A stretch of DNA of 64,000 nt from Hyphomicrobium_A sp963817485 (lineage in GTDB: Bacteria; Pseudomonadota; Alphaproteobacteria; Rhizobiales; Hyphomicrobiaceae): NCBI GenBank assembly GCA_963817485.1, contig CAWFOR010000016.1, positions 1 to 64,000 on the forward strand, read 5' to 3'. Shown in pieces: positions 36,093 through 44,980 of this stretch; the first letter of the stretch is position 1, and each line of letters begins with the position of its first letter. The position numbers and the translations under genes were made by a program. Below the pieces are notes generated by a model. That model worked only from the letters and a program-made list of their open reading frames with translations. It did not search any database and was not told the DNA's origin.

Positions 36093-37580
36093 ATGAAGTT
36101 GTTCTCGCACGTGTTTTTCGGGCCGCAACTCGCGTCGCTGCTTAAGTACGCGGGCCCGCCGGCGTTGATCGCCGAGAAGCCGCGGGATCGCATCGCCGCA
36201 TCCCCATCTGCATTCGCAGCGACTGAAATCACCAACTGGGAAGGTGGCGTCACCTACAGGCCCGTCGCGGTCGTGAAGCCGCAGACCATCGATGACGTCG
36301 TCCGCGTCGTGACCGACGCGCTGCGCTACCCCTCGCCCGTGCGCGCGGTGGGCAAGCTGCACTCGCCGGCGCCCTGCTCGGCCGACGACGGCGGCACCAT
36401 GCTCGACATGACGGGTATGACGCGCATCCTCGAGATCGGCGACGATTTCGTCACCGCGGAAGCCGGCGCCCTCTACATCGATGTCGCCCTGGAGCTCGCG
36501 CGTTGCGGCAAGCAATTCCACATCAACACCGAGATCGGCAACGTCACGCTCGGTGCGGTCGCCTGCGCCGCGACCAAGGACAGCTCGCTCATCGGCACGT
36601 CGCATTGGGGGCAGGTCAGCTCGTTCGTATCGGGCGTCAAGGTCGTGCTGCCCGACGGCAGCATCGCGACTTACACGCAAGCCGACACCCCCGAGGAGAT
36701 GCGCCTCCTGCGCTCGAGCTACGGGCTCATCGGCGTGGTCGTCGAGGTGACGCTGCAGACAAAGCCGCTGACGGCCATCTCCGCCGAGCACCGCGTCTAC
36801 ACGTTCGGGGGCTTCCGCGCGGCGGTCCCGGAGCTGGTGGCGCAGAACTACGCGCTGATGATGTACTTCTATCCCTTCCTCGACCGCGTCATGGTCGAGC
36901 TTCGCCGCGAGCTGCCGGGCGTCGCGCCCACGTCGTCCGGCGGCTGGTGGCTGCGCAATGCCTTCTGGCGCACGCTCGGCCCGATGTGCACGCTCTTCAT
37001 CACGCGCGTCTCGCCCAATGCCAAAACGGCGACGACGCTACGCGGGCTCTACGACCGCGCGCTCACGCGGGCAACGTGCCTCACCGTGCGTGGCAAGCGC
37101 ACGCGGCCGCAAGGGCAGATCATCCGGCACCGGGACAAGCCCGGACGCTTCAGCTTCGTGTTCTCCATGTGGTCGTTCGATGAGGACCGTTTCTTCGACG
37201 TGCTCGAGGCCTACGTGCGGTTCTGCCACGAATATGCGGAGACGACCGGCTTTCGCTGCGATCTTCCCGCCGTGGGCTATCGCCTCGTGAAGGACCAGAA
37301 TGCGCTGCTGTCCTATTCGCACGATGCGGATGCCATGAGCATCGATCCTGCATCGACCGCAGGCCCGGGGTGGGACGCGTTCCTCAAGGCCTTCAACGCT
37401 TTCGCGAGCGAGCACGACGGGCATCCGCTGTTCAATCAGACGAAACACCTGACGCCGGCGCAGGTGCGCAAAGCCTTTGGTGCGCGCTGGGACGAGTTTG
37501 CGCGCGCGCGGCGCGCATGGGATCCGCGGGGCCGTCTGCTCAGCCGCTATTTCGCAGACCTGCTGGGCCGCAACGTCTAG
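36093..37580 (+). CDS. FAD-binding oxidoreductase of the VAO / aldonolactone oxidase type
   Basis: 495 residues. FAD-binding PCMH domain: VVKPQTIDDVVRVVTDALRY, VRAVGKLHSPAPCSADDGGT (the His in the G-x-x-H-S FAD site), ITAEAGAL-like FVTAEAGALYIDVALELARC, and NTEIGNVTLGAVACAATKDS. The C-terminal part resembles D-arabinono-1,4-lactone oxidase (FAFASEHDGHPLFNQ-like end). Substrate unknown. No signal peptide. A 7-bp hairpin CGGGCTC-N7-GAGCCCG lies at 36061-36081, ending 11 bases before the ATG, in the ribosome-binding region, which is unusual. Confidence 0.8.
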   Translation: MKLFSHVFFGPQLASLLKYAGPPALIAEKPRDRIAASPSAFAATEITNWEGGVTYRPVAVVKPQTIDDVVRVVTDALRYPSPVRAVGKLHSPAPCSADDGGTMLDMTGMTRILEIGDDFVTAEAGALYIDVALELARCGKQFHINTEIGNVTLGAVACAATKDSSLIGTSHWGQVSSFVSGVKVVLPDGSIATYTQADTPEEMRLLRSSYGLIGVVVEVTLQTKPLTAISAEHRVYTFGGFRAAVPELVAQNYALMMYFYPFLDRVMVELRRELPGVAPTSSGGWWLRNAFWRTLGPMCTLFITRVSPNAKTATTLRGLYDRALTRATCLTVRGKRTRPQGQIIRHRDKPGRFSFVFSMWSFDEDRFFDVLEAYVRFCHEYAETTGFRCDLPAVGYRLVKDQNALLSYSHDADAMSIDPASTAGPGWDAFLKAFNAFASEHDGHPLFNQTKHLTPAQVRKAFGARWDEFARARRAWDPRGRLLSRYFADLLGRNV

Positions 37581-37588
37581 CGCAAGAT

Positions 37589-37618
37589 AAAAAGCCGGCC
37601 CCGAGGGACCGGCTTTTC
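37589..37618. terminator. Bidirectional terminator between convergent genes
   Basis: AAAAGCCGGcCC-cgag-GGaCCGGCTTTT: A run on one side and T run on the other of a strong stem, so it can end both the FAD oxidoreductase (plus) and csbD (minus) transcripts. Confidence 0.9.
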
Positions 37619-37642
37619 TTGTCGACGTTCGTACGCGAACGT

Positions 37643-37852
37643 CTACTTATTCAGCGCGTTGTCGATGGCCTTGGCCCCGTCTTTCGCCGCGTCCTTGACC
37701 TTGCCGATGCCGACCTGGACGTTGCCCTTCACTTCCTGCGCGGCGCCTTCCGCCTCGAGACGGTCGTTGCCGACGGCCTTGCCGACGCCCTGCTTGATCT
37801 TTCCGGCGGCTTCGTTGGCATAGCCTTTGGCCTTGTCGGTCGTGCTGCTCAT
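37643..37852 (-). CDS. CsbD family stress-response protein
   Basis: 69 residues from ATG 37852 (AAGGAGCGTGAC upstream). The CsbD pattern is clear: DKAKGYANEAAGKIKQGVGK, VGNDRLEAEGAAQEVKGNVQ, then KVKDAAKDGAKAIDNALNK. CsbD-like proteins are short, hydrophilic, general-stress-induced proteins with no established biochemical function. Confidence 0.9.
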   Translation of the reverse strand: MSSTTDKAKGYANEAAGKIKQGVGKAVGNDRLEAEGAAQEVKGNVQVGIGKVKDAAKDGAKAIDNALNK

Positions 37853-37944
37853 GTCACGCTCCTTCGATTGATCTGGCATTGAAAGTGCCCCGACGCGGGG
37901 CTCGCCGATAAAACGTTGCGGCGAGCCTCCGGTTCCACTGGGCC

Positions 37945-38709
37945 TTACAGATGCGCGGGATCGTTAAGCGTGCGCTGACAGATCTCGTGCCAGCGCACCT
38001 TGCTGATGTGGGTCTTGTTATCCCATGCCGACATGCATTCGGGCATGTCCTTGCCATTGGCACCCATCGTCGGACTGGCGCTTCCGCCCGAGGTCTCGAT
38101 CGGCACCGGGGCGCGGGCATTCGGTCCCGACGAGGCCGTCGTGTCACGCGTAGCCGTCGGGTCCAAGATGGTGGCGGACGTCGAGTTGGGAATAGTGGCC
38201 GACGTCGCGCCGCTGCCCGTCACCGTCTCTGTGCCCGGGACGCCGGATGGGGTGGTACTGGTACCCGTGCCGGTGACTGTGGTCATCGTTCCCGGTGCGG
38301 CTGTCGGGACACCCGTTGTCGTGGTCATGCCGGGGCTCGCAGCGCCTCCCGACGTCGTGCCCAAACCCGGATCCGGCGACGTTGCTAGGTCTTGCGCGCC
38401 GGGATTGGGCAGGTTCGGTGGGGGCATCCCGGTCTGTGCGGAATTGCTGCCTGGGAACGACGAGCCGAAGTTGGCGCCCGGCGCCGTCGTCTGGCTCGGG
38501 GCCGTCGTTTGCGTCGTGGGCATCGCTGCACTCGGCGCCACGGTCGCGCGCGACAGCGTCGAGGACGAGCTGCTGCGCGGTGCGCCGAGGCTCGTCGAGC
38601 TGCTCGAATGCGAGCCTTGCGCCAGGCTTTGGCCTGGCACGGCGACAGTGAGTAGGGCGAGCGCGCTGCAGGCGAGAGAGGTTGTCAGAGGGGCGTATAA
38701 ACGGCGCAT
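37945..38709 (-). CDS. Secreted Ser/Thr/Pro/Gly-rich protein with conserved C-terminal motif
   Basis: 254 residues from ATG 38709 (GAGG seven bases upstream; ATG 38721 is the alternative). Signal peptide ending SLAQG; then about 170 residues of low-complexity Ser, Thr, Pro, Gly and Ala (for example TTTTGVPTAAPGTMTTVTGT). The last 35 residues are different: MPECMSAWDNKTHISKVRWH then EICQRTLNDPAHL with two cysteines, a likely folded domain found at the end of secreted Rhizobiales proteins. The middle is probably a disordered linker that places this domain away from the membrane. Function unknown. Confidence 0.7.
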   Translation of the reverse strand: MRRLYAPLTTSLACSALALLTVAVPGQSLAQGSHSSSSTSLGAPRSSSSSTLSRATVAPSAAMPTTQTTAPSQTTAPGANFGSSFPGSNSAQTGMPPPNLPNPGAQDLATSPDPGLGTTSGGAASPGMTTTTGVPTAAPGTMTTVTGTGTSTTPSGVPGTETVTGSGATSATIPNSTSATILDPTATRDTTASSGPNARAPVPIETSGGSASPTMGANGKDMPECMSAWDNKTHISKVRWHEICQRTLNDPAHL

Positions 38710-38830
38710 GAGGGACCTCATGAAATTGCATTGCCCCCAGCACACCGCCAACTCTCAAGTCGAGCGCTAGTTCCCTGGCGGACAGCACCGCCAACCCCCA
38801 TATTCGGTGGGGCAACTCCCGGAGATTTGC

Positions 38831-39865
38831 ATGGCTGCGGCGGGCGTCGAACGCTGGCTCTATCCGACCGAGAAAGGGCTCTACTGCGAGCCGGGCGACT
38901 TCTACATCGACCCCTCGCGGGCGGTTTCCCGCGCCATTATCACGCACGGCCACAGCGACCATGCGCGACCGGGACACCAAGCCGTGCTGGCGACGCCGGA
39001 GACCATCGAGGTCATGAAGGTGCGCATGGGTCCCGAAGGTGCGCGCTCCTTCGAAGCCTTCGACGCCGGGACAACGAAACGCATCGGCGGCGTTGACATC
39101 CGCCTCGCGCCGGCCGGCCACATCCTCGGCTCGGCTCAGGTCGTGCTCGAGCACAATGGTGCGCGCGCCGTCGTCTCCGGCGACTACAAGCGCCAGCCGG
39201 ACCCGACCTGCGCGCCCTTCGAGCTCGTGCCCTGCGACGTGTTCGTGACGGAGGCGACATTCGCGCTGCCCGTATTCCGGCACGAGCCGGCCGATGGCGA
39301 GGTCAGGCGCCTGCTCAACTCGATGGCGGCCAACCCCGAGCGCACGCACCTCGTCGGCGTCTACGGCCTCGGTAAATGCCAGAGGTTGATCAAGCTATGC
39401 CGGCAGGCCGGCTATGATGGCCCCGTCTATCTGCATGGCGCGCTCGTCGAGCTGACGAAGCTGTACCAACGCCTCGGCGTCGACCTCGGCGAGATCGGCC
39501 ACATCGACCCCGCGGCCCGCAGCACGAAATCCAGCAAGAGCAAAGACTACGCCGGCGCACTCGTGCTGTGCCCGCCGTCGGCCGTCGACGACCGCTGGTC
39601 GCGCCGCTTCAACGATCCCGTGACCTCGTTCGCCTCCGGGTGGATGCGCATCCGCGGGCGCATACGCCAGGCCGGCGTCGAGCTGCCCCTCGTCATCTCC
39701 GACCATGCCGACTGGCCGGAGCTGCTCGATACCATCGTGGCGACGGGCGCGGAGGAGGTCTGGGTCACGCACGGGCGCGAGGACGCGCTCGTCTATCAGC
39801 TCGGGCTCATGGGGCGCAAAGCGCGTGCGCTTGCCCTCGTGGGCTTCGAGGACGAGGCGGAGTAG
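38831..39865 (+). CDS. Ligase-associated DNA exonuclease (metallo-beta-lactamase/beta-CASP fold)
   Basis: 344 residues from ATG 38831. MBL motif ITHGHSDHARPGHQ (HxHxDH), GHILGSAQVVLEH (motif 3 His), SGDYKRQPDP (motif 4 Asp) and the beta-CASP-type VISDHADWPELLDTI and VTHGRED. This family is always found next to an ATP-dependent DNA ligase, here 6 bases downstream. The pair is thought to act in DNA repair. In many bacteria the module also contains an Lhr-type helicase and an MPE phosphoesterase, which are absent here. Confidence 0.9.
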   Translation: MAAAGVERWLYPTEKGLYCEPGDFYIDPSRAVSRAIITHGHSDHARPGHQAVLATPETIEVMKVRMGPEGARSFEAFDAGTTKRIGGVDIRLAPAGHILGSAQVVLEHNGARAVVSGDYKRQPDPTCAPFELVPCDVFVTEATFALPVFRHEPADGEVRRLLNSMAANPERTHLVGVYGLGKCQRLIKLCRQAGYDGPVYLHGALVELTKLYQRLGVDLGEIGHIDPAARSTKSSKSKDYAGALVLCPPSAVDDRWSRRFNDPVTSFASGWMRIRGRIRQAGVELPLVISDHADWPELLDTIVATGAEEVWVTHGREDALVYQLGLMGRKARALALVGFEDEAE

Positions 39866-39871
39866 GGCGTC

Positions 39872-41506
39872 GTGGAGCGCTTTGCCGACGTTCTCGACCG
39901 GCTGACGACCACGCCCGCGCGCAACGGCAAGCTTGCGCTGCTGGTCGAATATTTCCGCGCCGCGCCCGATCCCGACCGCGGCTATGCGCTCGGGGCGCTG
40001 ACCGACGGGCTCTTTGCCTCGCTGCCCTTGCGGCGTGCGCTCGGCGAGTTGATGGCGCTCAGGATCGACCCCGTGCTCTACCAGATGTCGCGCGACTACG
40101 TGGGCGACACGGCAGAGACAGTCTCGCTGCTGTGGCCGGAGCCGGCCGTGAGAGCGCCCGCTCCGTCGCTCAACGAGGTCGTCTCGACGGTTGCGGAGCG
40201 GGGGCGCAATGCGCTGGCTCCGGTGATGGCGGATTTTCTCGACCGCCTCGATGCGCGCGGACGCTGGGCGCTGCTGAAGCTGCTCGGAGGCGCGCCTCGC
40301 GTCGGCGTCTCCGCGCGGCTCGCCAAGATTGCGCTCGCCGAGATGAGTGGCCGCGACGTTGCCGAGATCGAGGAGGTGTGGCACGCGCTGGCCCCGCCCT
40401 ACACGGAGCTCTTCGCCTGGCTCGAAGGCAAAGGCGAGCGGCCGAGCGACGAGGGTAAGCTCATCTTCCGCCCGCTCATGCTCGCCAATCCGATCGAGGA
40501 GGGCGACTGGCCGGGGCTCGTGCCGCACGACATCGCGGCCGAATGGAAATGGGACGGCGTGCGCGTGCAGATCGCGGCCAACGGCGAGGACGCGCGCATC
40601 TTCTCGCGCTCCGGCGACGACATCTCAGGCGCGTTTCCCGAGATCGTGTCGGCCTACCGGCAGACGCGCGCGGTGCTCGACGGCGAGCTTCTCGTCGTGC
40701 GCAACGGCGAGACCGCGCCGTTCAATGACCTGCAGCAGCGCTTGAACCGCAAAACCGTCACGCCACGCATGATGAAGGAGCATCCGGCCTTCGTGCGGCT
40801 CTACGATCTCCTGTTCGACGGCGAGGACGATCTACGCCAGCTCTCGTATGCGGATCGGCGCGCGCGGCTCGAAGCATGGTTCAAGCAGGTACGGCCGCGG
40901 CTGTCAGACTTGAGCGACCTCGTCACCTTCGCGAGCTTCGACGAGCTCGAGGCGATCTGGGCCGGAACGCGGGAGGCAGGCATCGAGGGGCTCATGCTGA
41001 AGCACAAGGCAAGCCCCTACATCGCGGGCCGTCCCAAGGGCCACTGGTGGAAGTGGAAGCGCGCCGCGCTGACGCTCGACTGCGTGCTGATGTACGCGCA
41101 GCGCGGCTCGGGCAAGCGGTCGTCCTACTATTCGGATTACACCTTCGGCGTCTGGCGCGAGGCCGAGAGCGGCGAGGGACAGGAGCTGGTGCCGGTGGGC
41201 AAGGCCTACTCGGGCTTCACGGACGAGGAGCTGAAGCGCCTCGATCGCTTCGTGCGCACACATACGACTGAGCAGTTCGGACCTGTGCGCGCGGTCGAGC
41301 CCAGGCTCGTGCTGGAGGTGGCGTTCGACGCGGTGTTCAAGTCGACGCGGCACAAGTCGGGCGTCGCCATGCGCTTTCCGCGCATTCACCGCATCCGCTG
41401 GGACAAGCCGGCGGCAGAGGCCGACACTCTCGAGACGGTTCTGAAACTCGTCGTCCGAGCGGAGCCGGCTGCCGCCGAACCGGCCGCGGCAAAGTCCGTT
41501 TCCTAG
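39872..41506 (+). CDS. ATP-dependent DNA ligase (LigB-type, exonuclease-associated)
   Basis: 544 residues from GTG 39872. An N-terminal DNA-binding domain (about 1-190), then the adenylation domain with the nucleotidyl-lysine motif EWKWDGVRVQ (Lys226), motif III FSRSGDDIS, motif IIIa/IV RLYDLLFDGED and EGLMLKHKASPY, motif V WWKWKRAALTLD. The C-terminal OB-fold domain has YSDYTFGVWRE and VEPRLVLEVAFDAV. This is the ligase of the exonuclease-ligase repair pair, distinct from the NAD-dependent replicative ligase. Spaced 6 bases from the exonuclease, so one operon. Confidence 0.92.
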   Translation: MERFADVLDRLTTTPARNGKLALLVEYFRAAPDPDRGYALGALTDGLFASLPLRRALGELMALRIDPVLYQMSRDYVGDTAETVSLLWPEPAVRAPAPSLNEVVSTVAERGRNALAPVMADFLDRLDARGRWALLKLLGGAPRVGVSARLAKIALAEMSGRDVAEIEEVWHALAPPYTELFAWLEGKGERPSDEGKLIFRPLMLANPIEEGDWPGLVPHDIAAEWKWDGVRVQIAANGEDARIFSRSGDDISGAFPEIVSAYRQTRAVLDGELLVVRNGETAPFNDLQQRLNRKTVTPRMMKEHPAFVRLYDLLFDGEDDLRQLSYADRRARLEAWFKQVRPRLSDLSDLVTFASFDELEAIWAGTREAGIEGLMLKHKASPYIAGRPKGHWWKWKRAALTLDCVLMYAQRGSGKRSSYYSDYTFGVWREAESGEGQELVPVGKAYSGFTDEELKRLDRFVRTHTTEQFGPVRAVEPRLVLEVAFDAVFKSTRHKSGVAMRFPRIHRIRWDKPAAEADTLETVLKLVVRAEPAAAEPAAAKSVS

Positions 41507-41633
41507 TGGGGGCGGTTGCCGGCGCCTCGCGGCGTCGCTACAACTCAGACCCAGTAAAGAACTCGTAAGAATGCAGTTGCATTCTCAACGAGCTTTGGCG
41601 CGGCGCGCCGGGTCAGACCCGTGGAGGGAAGAA

Positions 41634-41888
41634 ATGCTCGCATCACAGTCGTGGATCGCCTGGATCGTCATCGGCGCCATCGCCGGCTGGCTCGCCGGCG
41701 TCCTCGTCAAGGGCTACGGCTACGGCCTCATCGGCAACATCGTGATCGGCATCCTCGGCGCCGGCATCGCCGGCCTTCTGGCGCCGCGCTGGGCATCTCA
41801 TACCGAATCGATGGGCGGCAATATCGTGGCCGCACTTCTCGGCTCGCTGATCCTGCTCCTGCTCGTCGGGCTCATCCGCCGGACCTGA
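41634..41888 (+). CDS. GlsB/YeaQ/YmgE family (transglycosylase-associated) membrane protein
   Basis: 84 residues from ATG 41634 (GGAGGGAAGAA upstream). Three TM helices: WIAWIVIGAIAGWLAGVLVK, GLIGNIVIGILGAGIAGLLA and GGNIVAALLGSLILLLLVGL. The G-rich helices with the GNIVIGILGA motif are the family hallmark. These proteins are stress-linked; 'transglycosylase-associated' is a legacy name and their role is unclear. Confidence 0.9.
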   Translation: MLASQSWIAWIVIGAIAGWLAGVLVKGYGYGLIGNIVIGILGAGIAGLLAPRWASHTESMGGNIVAALLGSLILLLLVGLIRRT

Positions 41889-41911
41889 GCCGCCGCCGCG
41901 AGTGTGCGTCT

Positions 41912-42733
41912 TCAGTGAATCTGGAACTGGATCGGCAGGACGAGATCGAAGGTCTCGCCCGGCGTGTCGAGCGGCGGCGCGGGCATCGGGCTCGAGCGCT
42001 GGATGATCGCCACGGCCTCCTCGTCGAGAAGCATCGAGCCTGAGCCTTGTGCCACCTGGGCTGACATCACGCGTCCACTGCGGTCGATTGTAAAGGCCAC
42101 GTTCGTGACGCCGCGTAGGCCGCGCGCGCGCGCCGCGTCCGGATAGCGCTTGAAGCGGTTCAAGTGCGACATCAGTTGCTTTTGCCAGGAGAGCGGCACC
42201 GTCGCCGGCTTTGCCGCGGTCCCTGCCGCGTTTGCGGTCGCGGGAGGCGCAGGCGGGGCCTCGACGCGCGGCGGCGCGGTGGTCAGCGGCGCACCGACAG
42301 TCGGATCAACCGCTTTCTGCTCCTGCGGCGCGACCTCCGCGGCCGTCTTCTCCTCGTCGACCTTCTTGTCCTGAATGGGATCGGGCTTGGGCAGCACGAC
42401 CTCGGGCTCGGGCGCGAGTGGCGCCTGCTCGACCGGCGGGATATCGACGAACGTCTTCTCGGGCACCTTCTCGGTGGCGGGGGGCGTAGTCGGTGCCTCC
42501 TCTTGCAGCGGACCGTGCGCGACGTCGGGGCTGTCAACGGGGGAGGCAACGGCGAGCGGCGCCAACTCCATCATGACCGGCGAGCCGCTATCCTCCTCGA
42601 TGAGATCCTCGGTATTGCGCATGAGCGCGTAGGCGCCGGCGCCCACGTGTGCGGAGAGCACAATAACTGTGGTCAGTGTCCAACGGATCGCTCGCGCGCG
42701 CTGCTGCGCGATCATATCGAGCGCGTAGGTCAT
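41912..42733 (-). CDS. tonB: TonB, energy transducer for outer-membrane receptors
   Basis: 273 residues. One N-terminal TM helix (about 17-37, RWTLTTVIVLSAHVGAGAYA) anchors it in the inner membrane; a Pro/Glu/Lys-rich periplasmic spacer (for example APEPEVVLPKPDPIQDKKVD) follows; the C-terminal TonB domain (about 180-273) contains KRYPDAARARGLRGVTNVAF, SGRVMSAQVAQGSGSMLLDE and a final LPIQFQIH. It overlaps exbD by 4 bases and completes exbB-exbD-tonB. Confidence 0.92.
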   Translation of the reverse strand: MTYALDMIAQQRARAIRWTLTTVIVLSAHVGAGAYALMRNTEDLIEEDSGSPVMMELAPLAVASPVDSPDVAHGPLQEEAPTTPPATEKVPEKTFVDIPPVEQAPLAPEPEVVLPKPDPIQDKKVDEEKTAAEVAPQEQKAVDPTVGAPLTTAPPRVEAPPAPPATANAAGTAAKPATVPLSWQKQLMSHLNRFKRYPDAARARGLRGVTNVAFTIDRSGRVMSAQVAQGSGSMLLDEEAVAIIQRSSPMPAPPLDTPGETFDLVLPIQFQIH

Positions 42734-43233
42734 GGCGTTGCGGGCGGTGCCGGGGTTGGGGCCGCCGGAGCAGCGGGGCTCGCTGCATCGGCGGGCGCGC
42801 CAGGTGCGCTCTGCACCTCCGTTCCCTCGAGCCCGACCAGGGCAACCTTGAGGTAGCCGGCCGCGCGCAGGAGGTTCATCACGCGCATCAGCTCGCCGTA
42901 GGGGACCGTCTTGTCGGCGCGCAGGAACACCCGCTTCAGCCGATCCGAGTTCGTTGCGCGGTCCAAGGCATCGCCGACCTGCATGCGCGGCACCGCGTCC
43001 TCGCCGATCGCGAGCGAGAGGTCGGCCTTGACCGTCAGGAACAGCGGCTTGTCGGGCCGCGGCTGCGGCCTTGCCGTGGAGACCGGCAGCTCGACGGCGA
43101 CATCGACTGTCGATAGGGGCGCGGCAACCATGAAGATGATGAGCAACACGAGCATCACGTCGATGAACGGCGTGACGTTGATCTCGTGGTGCTCCGGCAG
43201 GTCGTCTGCGTCCTGGTGGCGGAGGCCCTGCAT
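42730..43233 (-). CDS. exbD: ExbD, biopolymer transport protein
   Basis: 167 residues. Single TM helix preceded by INVTPFIDVMLVLLIIFMVA, with the proton-relevant Asp in PFIDVML, the family signature. The periplasmic domain follows (VDVAVELPVSTARPQPRPDK, VFLRADKTVPYGELMRVMNL). An Ala/Pro tail (APAAPTPAPPATP) ends the protein. Five bases separate it from exbB and it overlaps tonB by four. Confidence 0.93.
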   Translation of the reverse strand: MQGLRHQDADDLPEHHEINVTPFIDVMLVLLIIFMVAAPLSTVDVAVELPVSTARPQPRPDKPLFLTVKADLSLAIGEDAVPRMQVGDALDRATNSDRLKRVFLRADKTVPYGELMRVMNLLRAAGYLKVALVGLEGTEVQSAPGAPADAASPAAPAAPTPAPPATP

Positions 43234-43238
43234 CGGAG

Positions 43239-44214
43239 CTACTCGGCAGCCTGCGCGGTGTGAATGTCGTGCGTCGAGCGGCGGTCGAGATCGCGCGAGA
43301 CCTGGCGCGCGACCTCAGCCGAGCTATCGGCGACGAGCGCCTTGTAATCGGCGATCGAGCGGGCGAGGCGGTTGTAGAAGATCACCGCCGGAATGGCTGT
43401 GACGAGGCCGAGCGCAGTCGCCAGCAACGCCTCCGCAATTCCCGGCGCAACGACGGCTAGGTTCGTTGTCTGCGCCTTCGAGATGCCGATGAAGCTATTC
43501 ATGATGCCCCACACGGTGCCGAAGAGGCCTACGAAGGGTGCGGTGGCGCCAATGGTCGCGAGCAGGCCCGTGCCCCAGCCCATGTCGCGGCCGGCGGCAG
43601 CCTCTAGGCGCTCCAGCCGCGAGCCGACGCGCTCCTTGATGCTTTGCTTGTCGTGAATGTCGGCTGAGCGGCGCAACTCGAACGATGCCGCTTCGAGCAG
43701 CGCCGGCAATACGCCGCGGCGAGCGTTGAGGGCTGCCTGCGACTCACGCAGCGAGTTCTGCGCGCCGACGATCCTGAGTGCGCGACGCAATGCGTGCTTT
43801 GCCCTGACGAGCTCGAAGCTTTTCGCCAGCCATGCGGACCAGGTGAGCACCGAGGCGAGCGCTAGCCCGATCATGACCCCCTTCACGACGATGTCGGCCG
43901 AGAGGAACATGTTCCACGGCGACAGGTCGTGGGGGAGGTGGGAGGCCGCGATATTTCCAGTTGCCGCGGCGCTGGGCTGAGCTGCCGGCGCCGGGACCCG
44001 GCACGACGGCTGGAGCCGGCTGGATCGGGGAGGCGGCCGCTGGATGTGGTGTGGGTGCAACCTGGGGCGCCAGCGGTGGTGTCTGGGGTGTTGCGCCGGG
44101 CGCCGTCGCGTCCTGAGCGGCGCAGAGCGCAGGCAGGCCCATTGCCGCGCTCAAGAGAGCGCAGCCTAAGACCCATGCTCGTGCTGCATTCGTCACGGGA
44201 ACAATCTGCCCCAT
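43239..44214 (-). CDS. exbB: ExbB, biopolymer transport protein with secreted-type N-terminal extension (one frameshift)
   Basis: ATG 44214 begins a signal-like helix MGQIVPVTNAARAWVLGCAL ending ALCAAQ, then an Ala/Pro-rich stretch (PGATPQTPPLAPQVAPTPHP). Near 43980 the frame must change by one base; from there HLPHDLSPWNMFLSADIVVK leads into the MotA/TolQ/ExbB core: first TM helix (GVMIGLALASVLTWSAWLAK), then GWGTGLLATIGATAPFVGLF and GTVWGIMNSFIGISK, and the last TM pair (LATALGLVTAIPAVIFYNRL). N-terminal extensions of this kind are common in Rhizobiales ExbB. The frameshift is probably an error since exbD and tonB are intact. Confidence 0.85.
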
Positions 44215-44277
44215 CTGGAAAATAAAAGTAAGCAATGGATTTGGACTATTCGCGTTGCAGCGGCGATGGGCAAAACG

Positions 44278-44967
44278 TCACGCTTCCGCCCATTGGCGAA
44301 TAAGATTGTGGTAGATGCCCGTCAGCCGCACGTTGATCGCGTCCTTATGCCCGCGCTCGGCGGTCAATTCCTGGATCGCCTGATCGAGCTCGAACAGCAG
44401 CGTGCGCGCGCTGTCCTCGCGGATCATGCTCTGCAGCCAGAAAAAGGACGCGATGCGGGCGCCGCGCGTCACCGGCTTCACGTGGTGCAGGCTCGTCGAA
44501 GGATAGAGCACCATATCGCCTGCCGGCAGCTTCACCTCGTGGGCACCGTAGTTGTCCTCAACCGCAAGCTCGCCGCCGTCGTACTCGTCCGGCTCCGACA
44601 AAAAGAGCGTGCAGGACAGGTCGGTGCGTATCCTGATCGGCGTGTTGGGAATCCTGCGGATGGCGCTGTCGACGTGCGTGCCGAAGTAGTTGCCTTCCCC
44701 GTAGCGGTTGAACAGCGGGGGGAAGATCGTGTGCGGTAGCGCCGCCGAGATGAAGAGCGGGCTCTGTGAGACCGCTTCGAGGACGATCTCGCCCAGCTGC
44801 TCGGCGGCGGGCGAGCTCTCCGGAAGCTGCAGGTTGTTCTTGACCGAGCCCGACTGCGGGCCGGCCGTCACCTTGCCATCGGTCCACTCCGCTTCGTCCA
44901 TGACCTTCCGGCAGAAGGCCACCTGCTCGGCGGAAAGGACCTGGGGAATACAGATCAGCACGAACAC
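44278..44967 (-). CDS. PKHD-type hydroxylase (Fe(II)/2-oxoglutarate dioxygenase, PiuC/YbiX family)
   Basis: 229 residues; GTG 44967 or GTG 44961. The double-stranded beta helix carries HxD in YGEGNYFGTHVDSAIRRIPN and the distal His and the 2-oxoglutarate Arg in LHHVKPVTRGARIASFFWLQ. LYPSTSLHHVKPV is the usual PKHD signature. PiuC/YbiX genes are typically paired with TonB-dependent siderophore receptors, as here (receptor just upstream, 129 bases). The substrate is not known; a role in siderophore or iron handling is inferred from that conserved pairing. Confidence 0.9.
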   Translation of the reverse strand: MFVLICIPQVLSAEQVAFCRKVMDEAEWTDGKVTAGPQSGSVKNNLQLPESSPAAEQLGEIVLEAVSQSPLFISAALPHTIFPPLFNRYGEGNYFGTHVDSAIRRIPNTPIRIRTDLSCTLFLSEPDEYDGGELAVEDNYGAHEVKLPAGDMVLYPSTSLHHVKPVTRGARIASFFWLQSMIREDSARTLLFELDQAIQELTAERGHKDAINVRLTGIYHNLIRQWAEA

Positions 44968-44980
44968 CTCATACAGAAAT

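Noticed and set aside
34632..36791. A 719-residue open frame on the minus strand over glycerate kinase
   Set aside because: Shadow frame of the glycerate kinase and FAD oxidoreductase genes; no family features.
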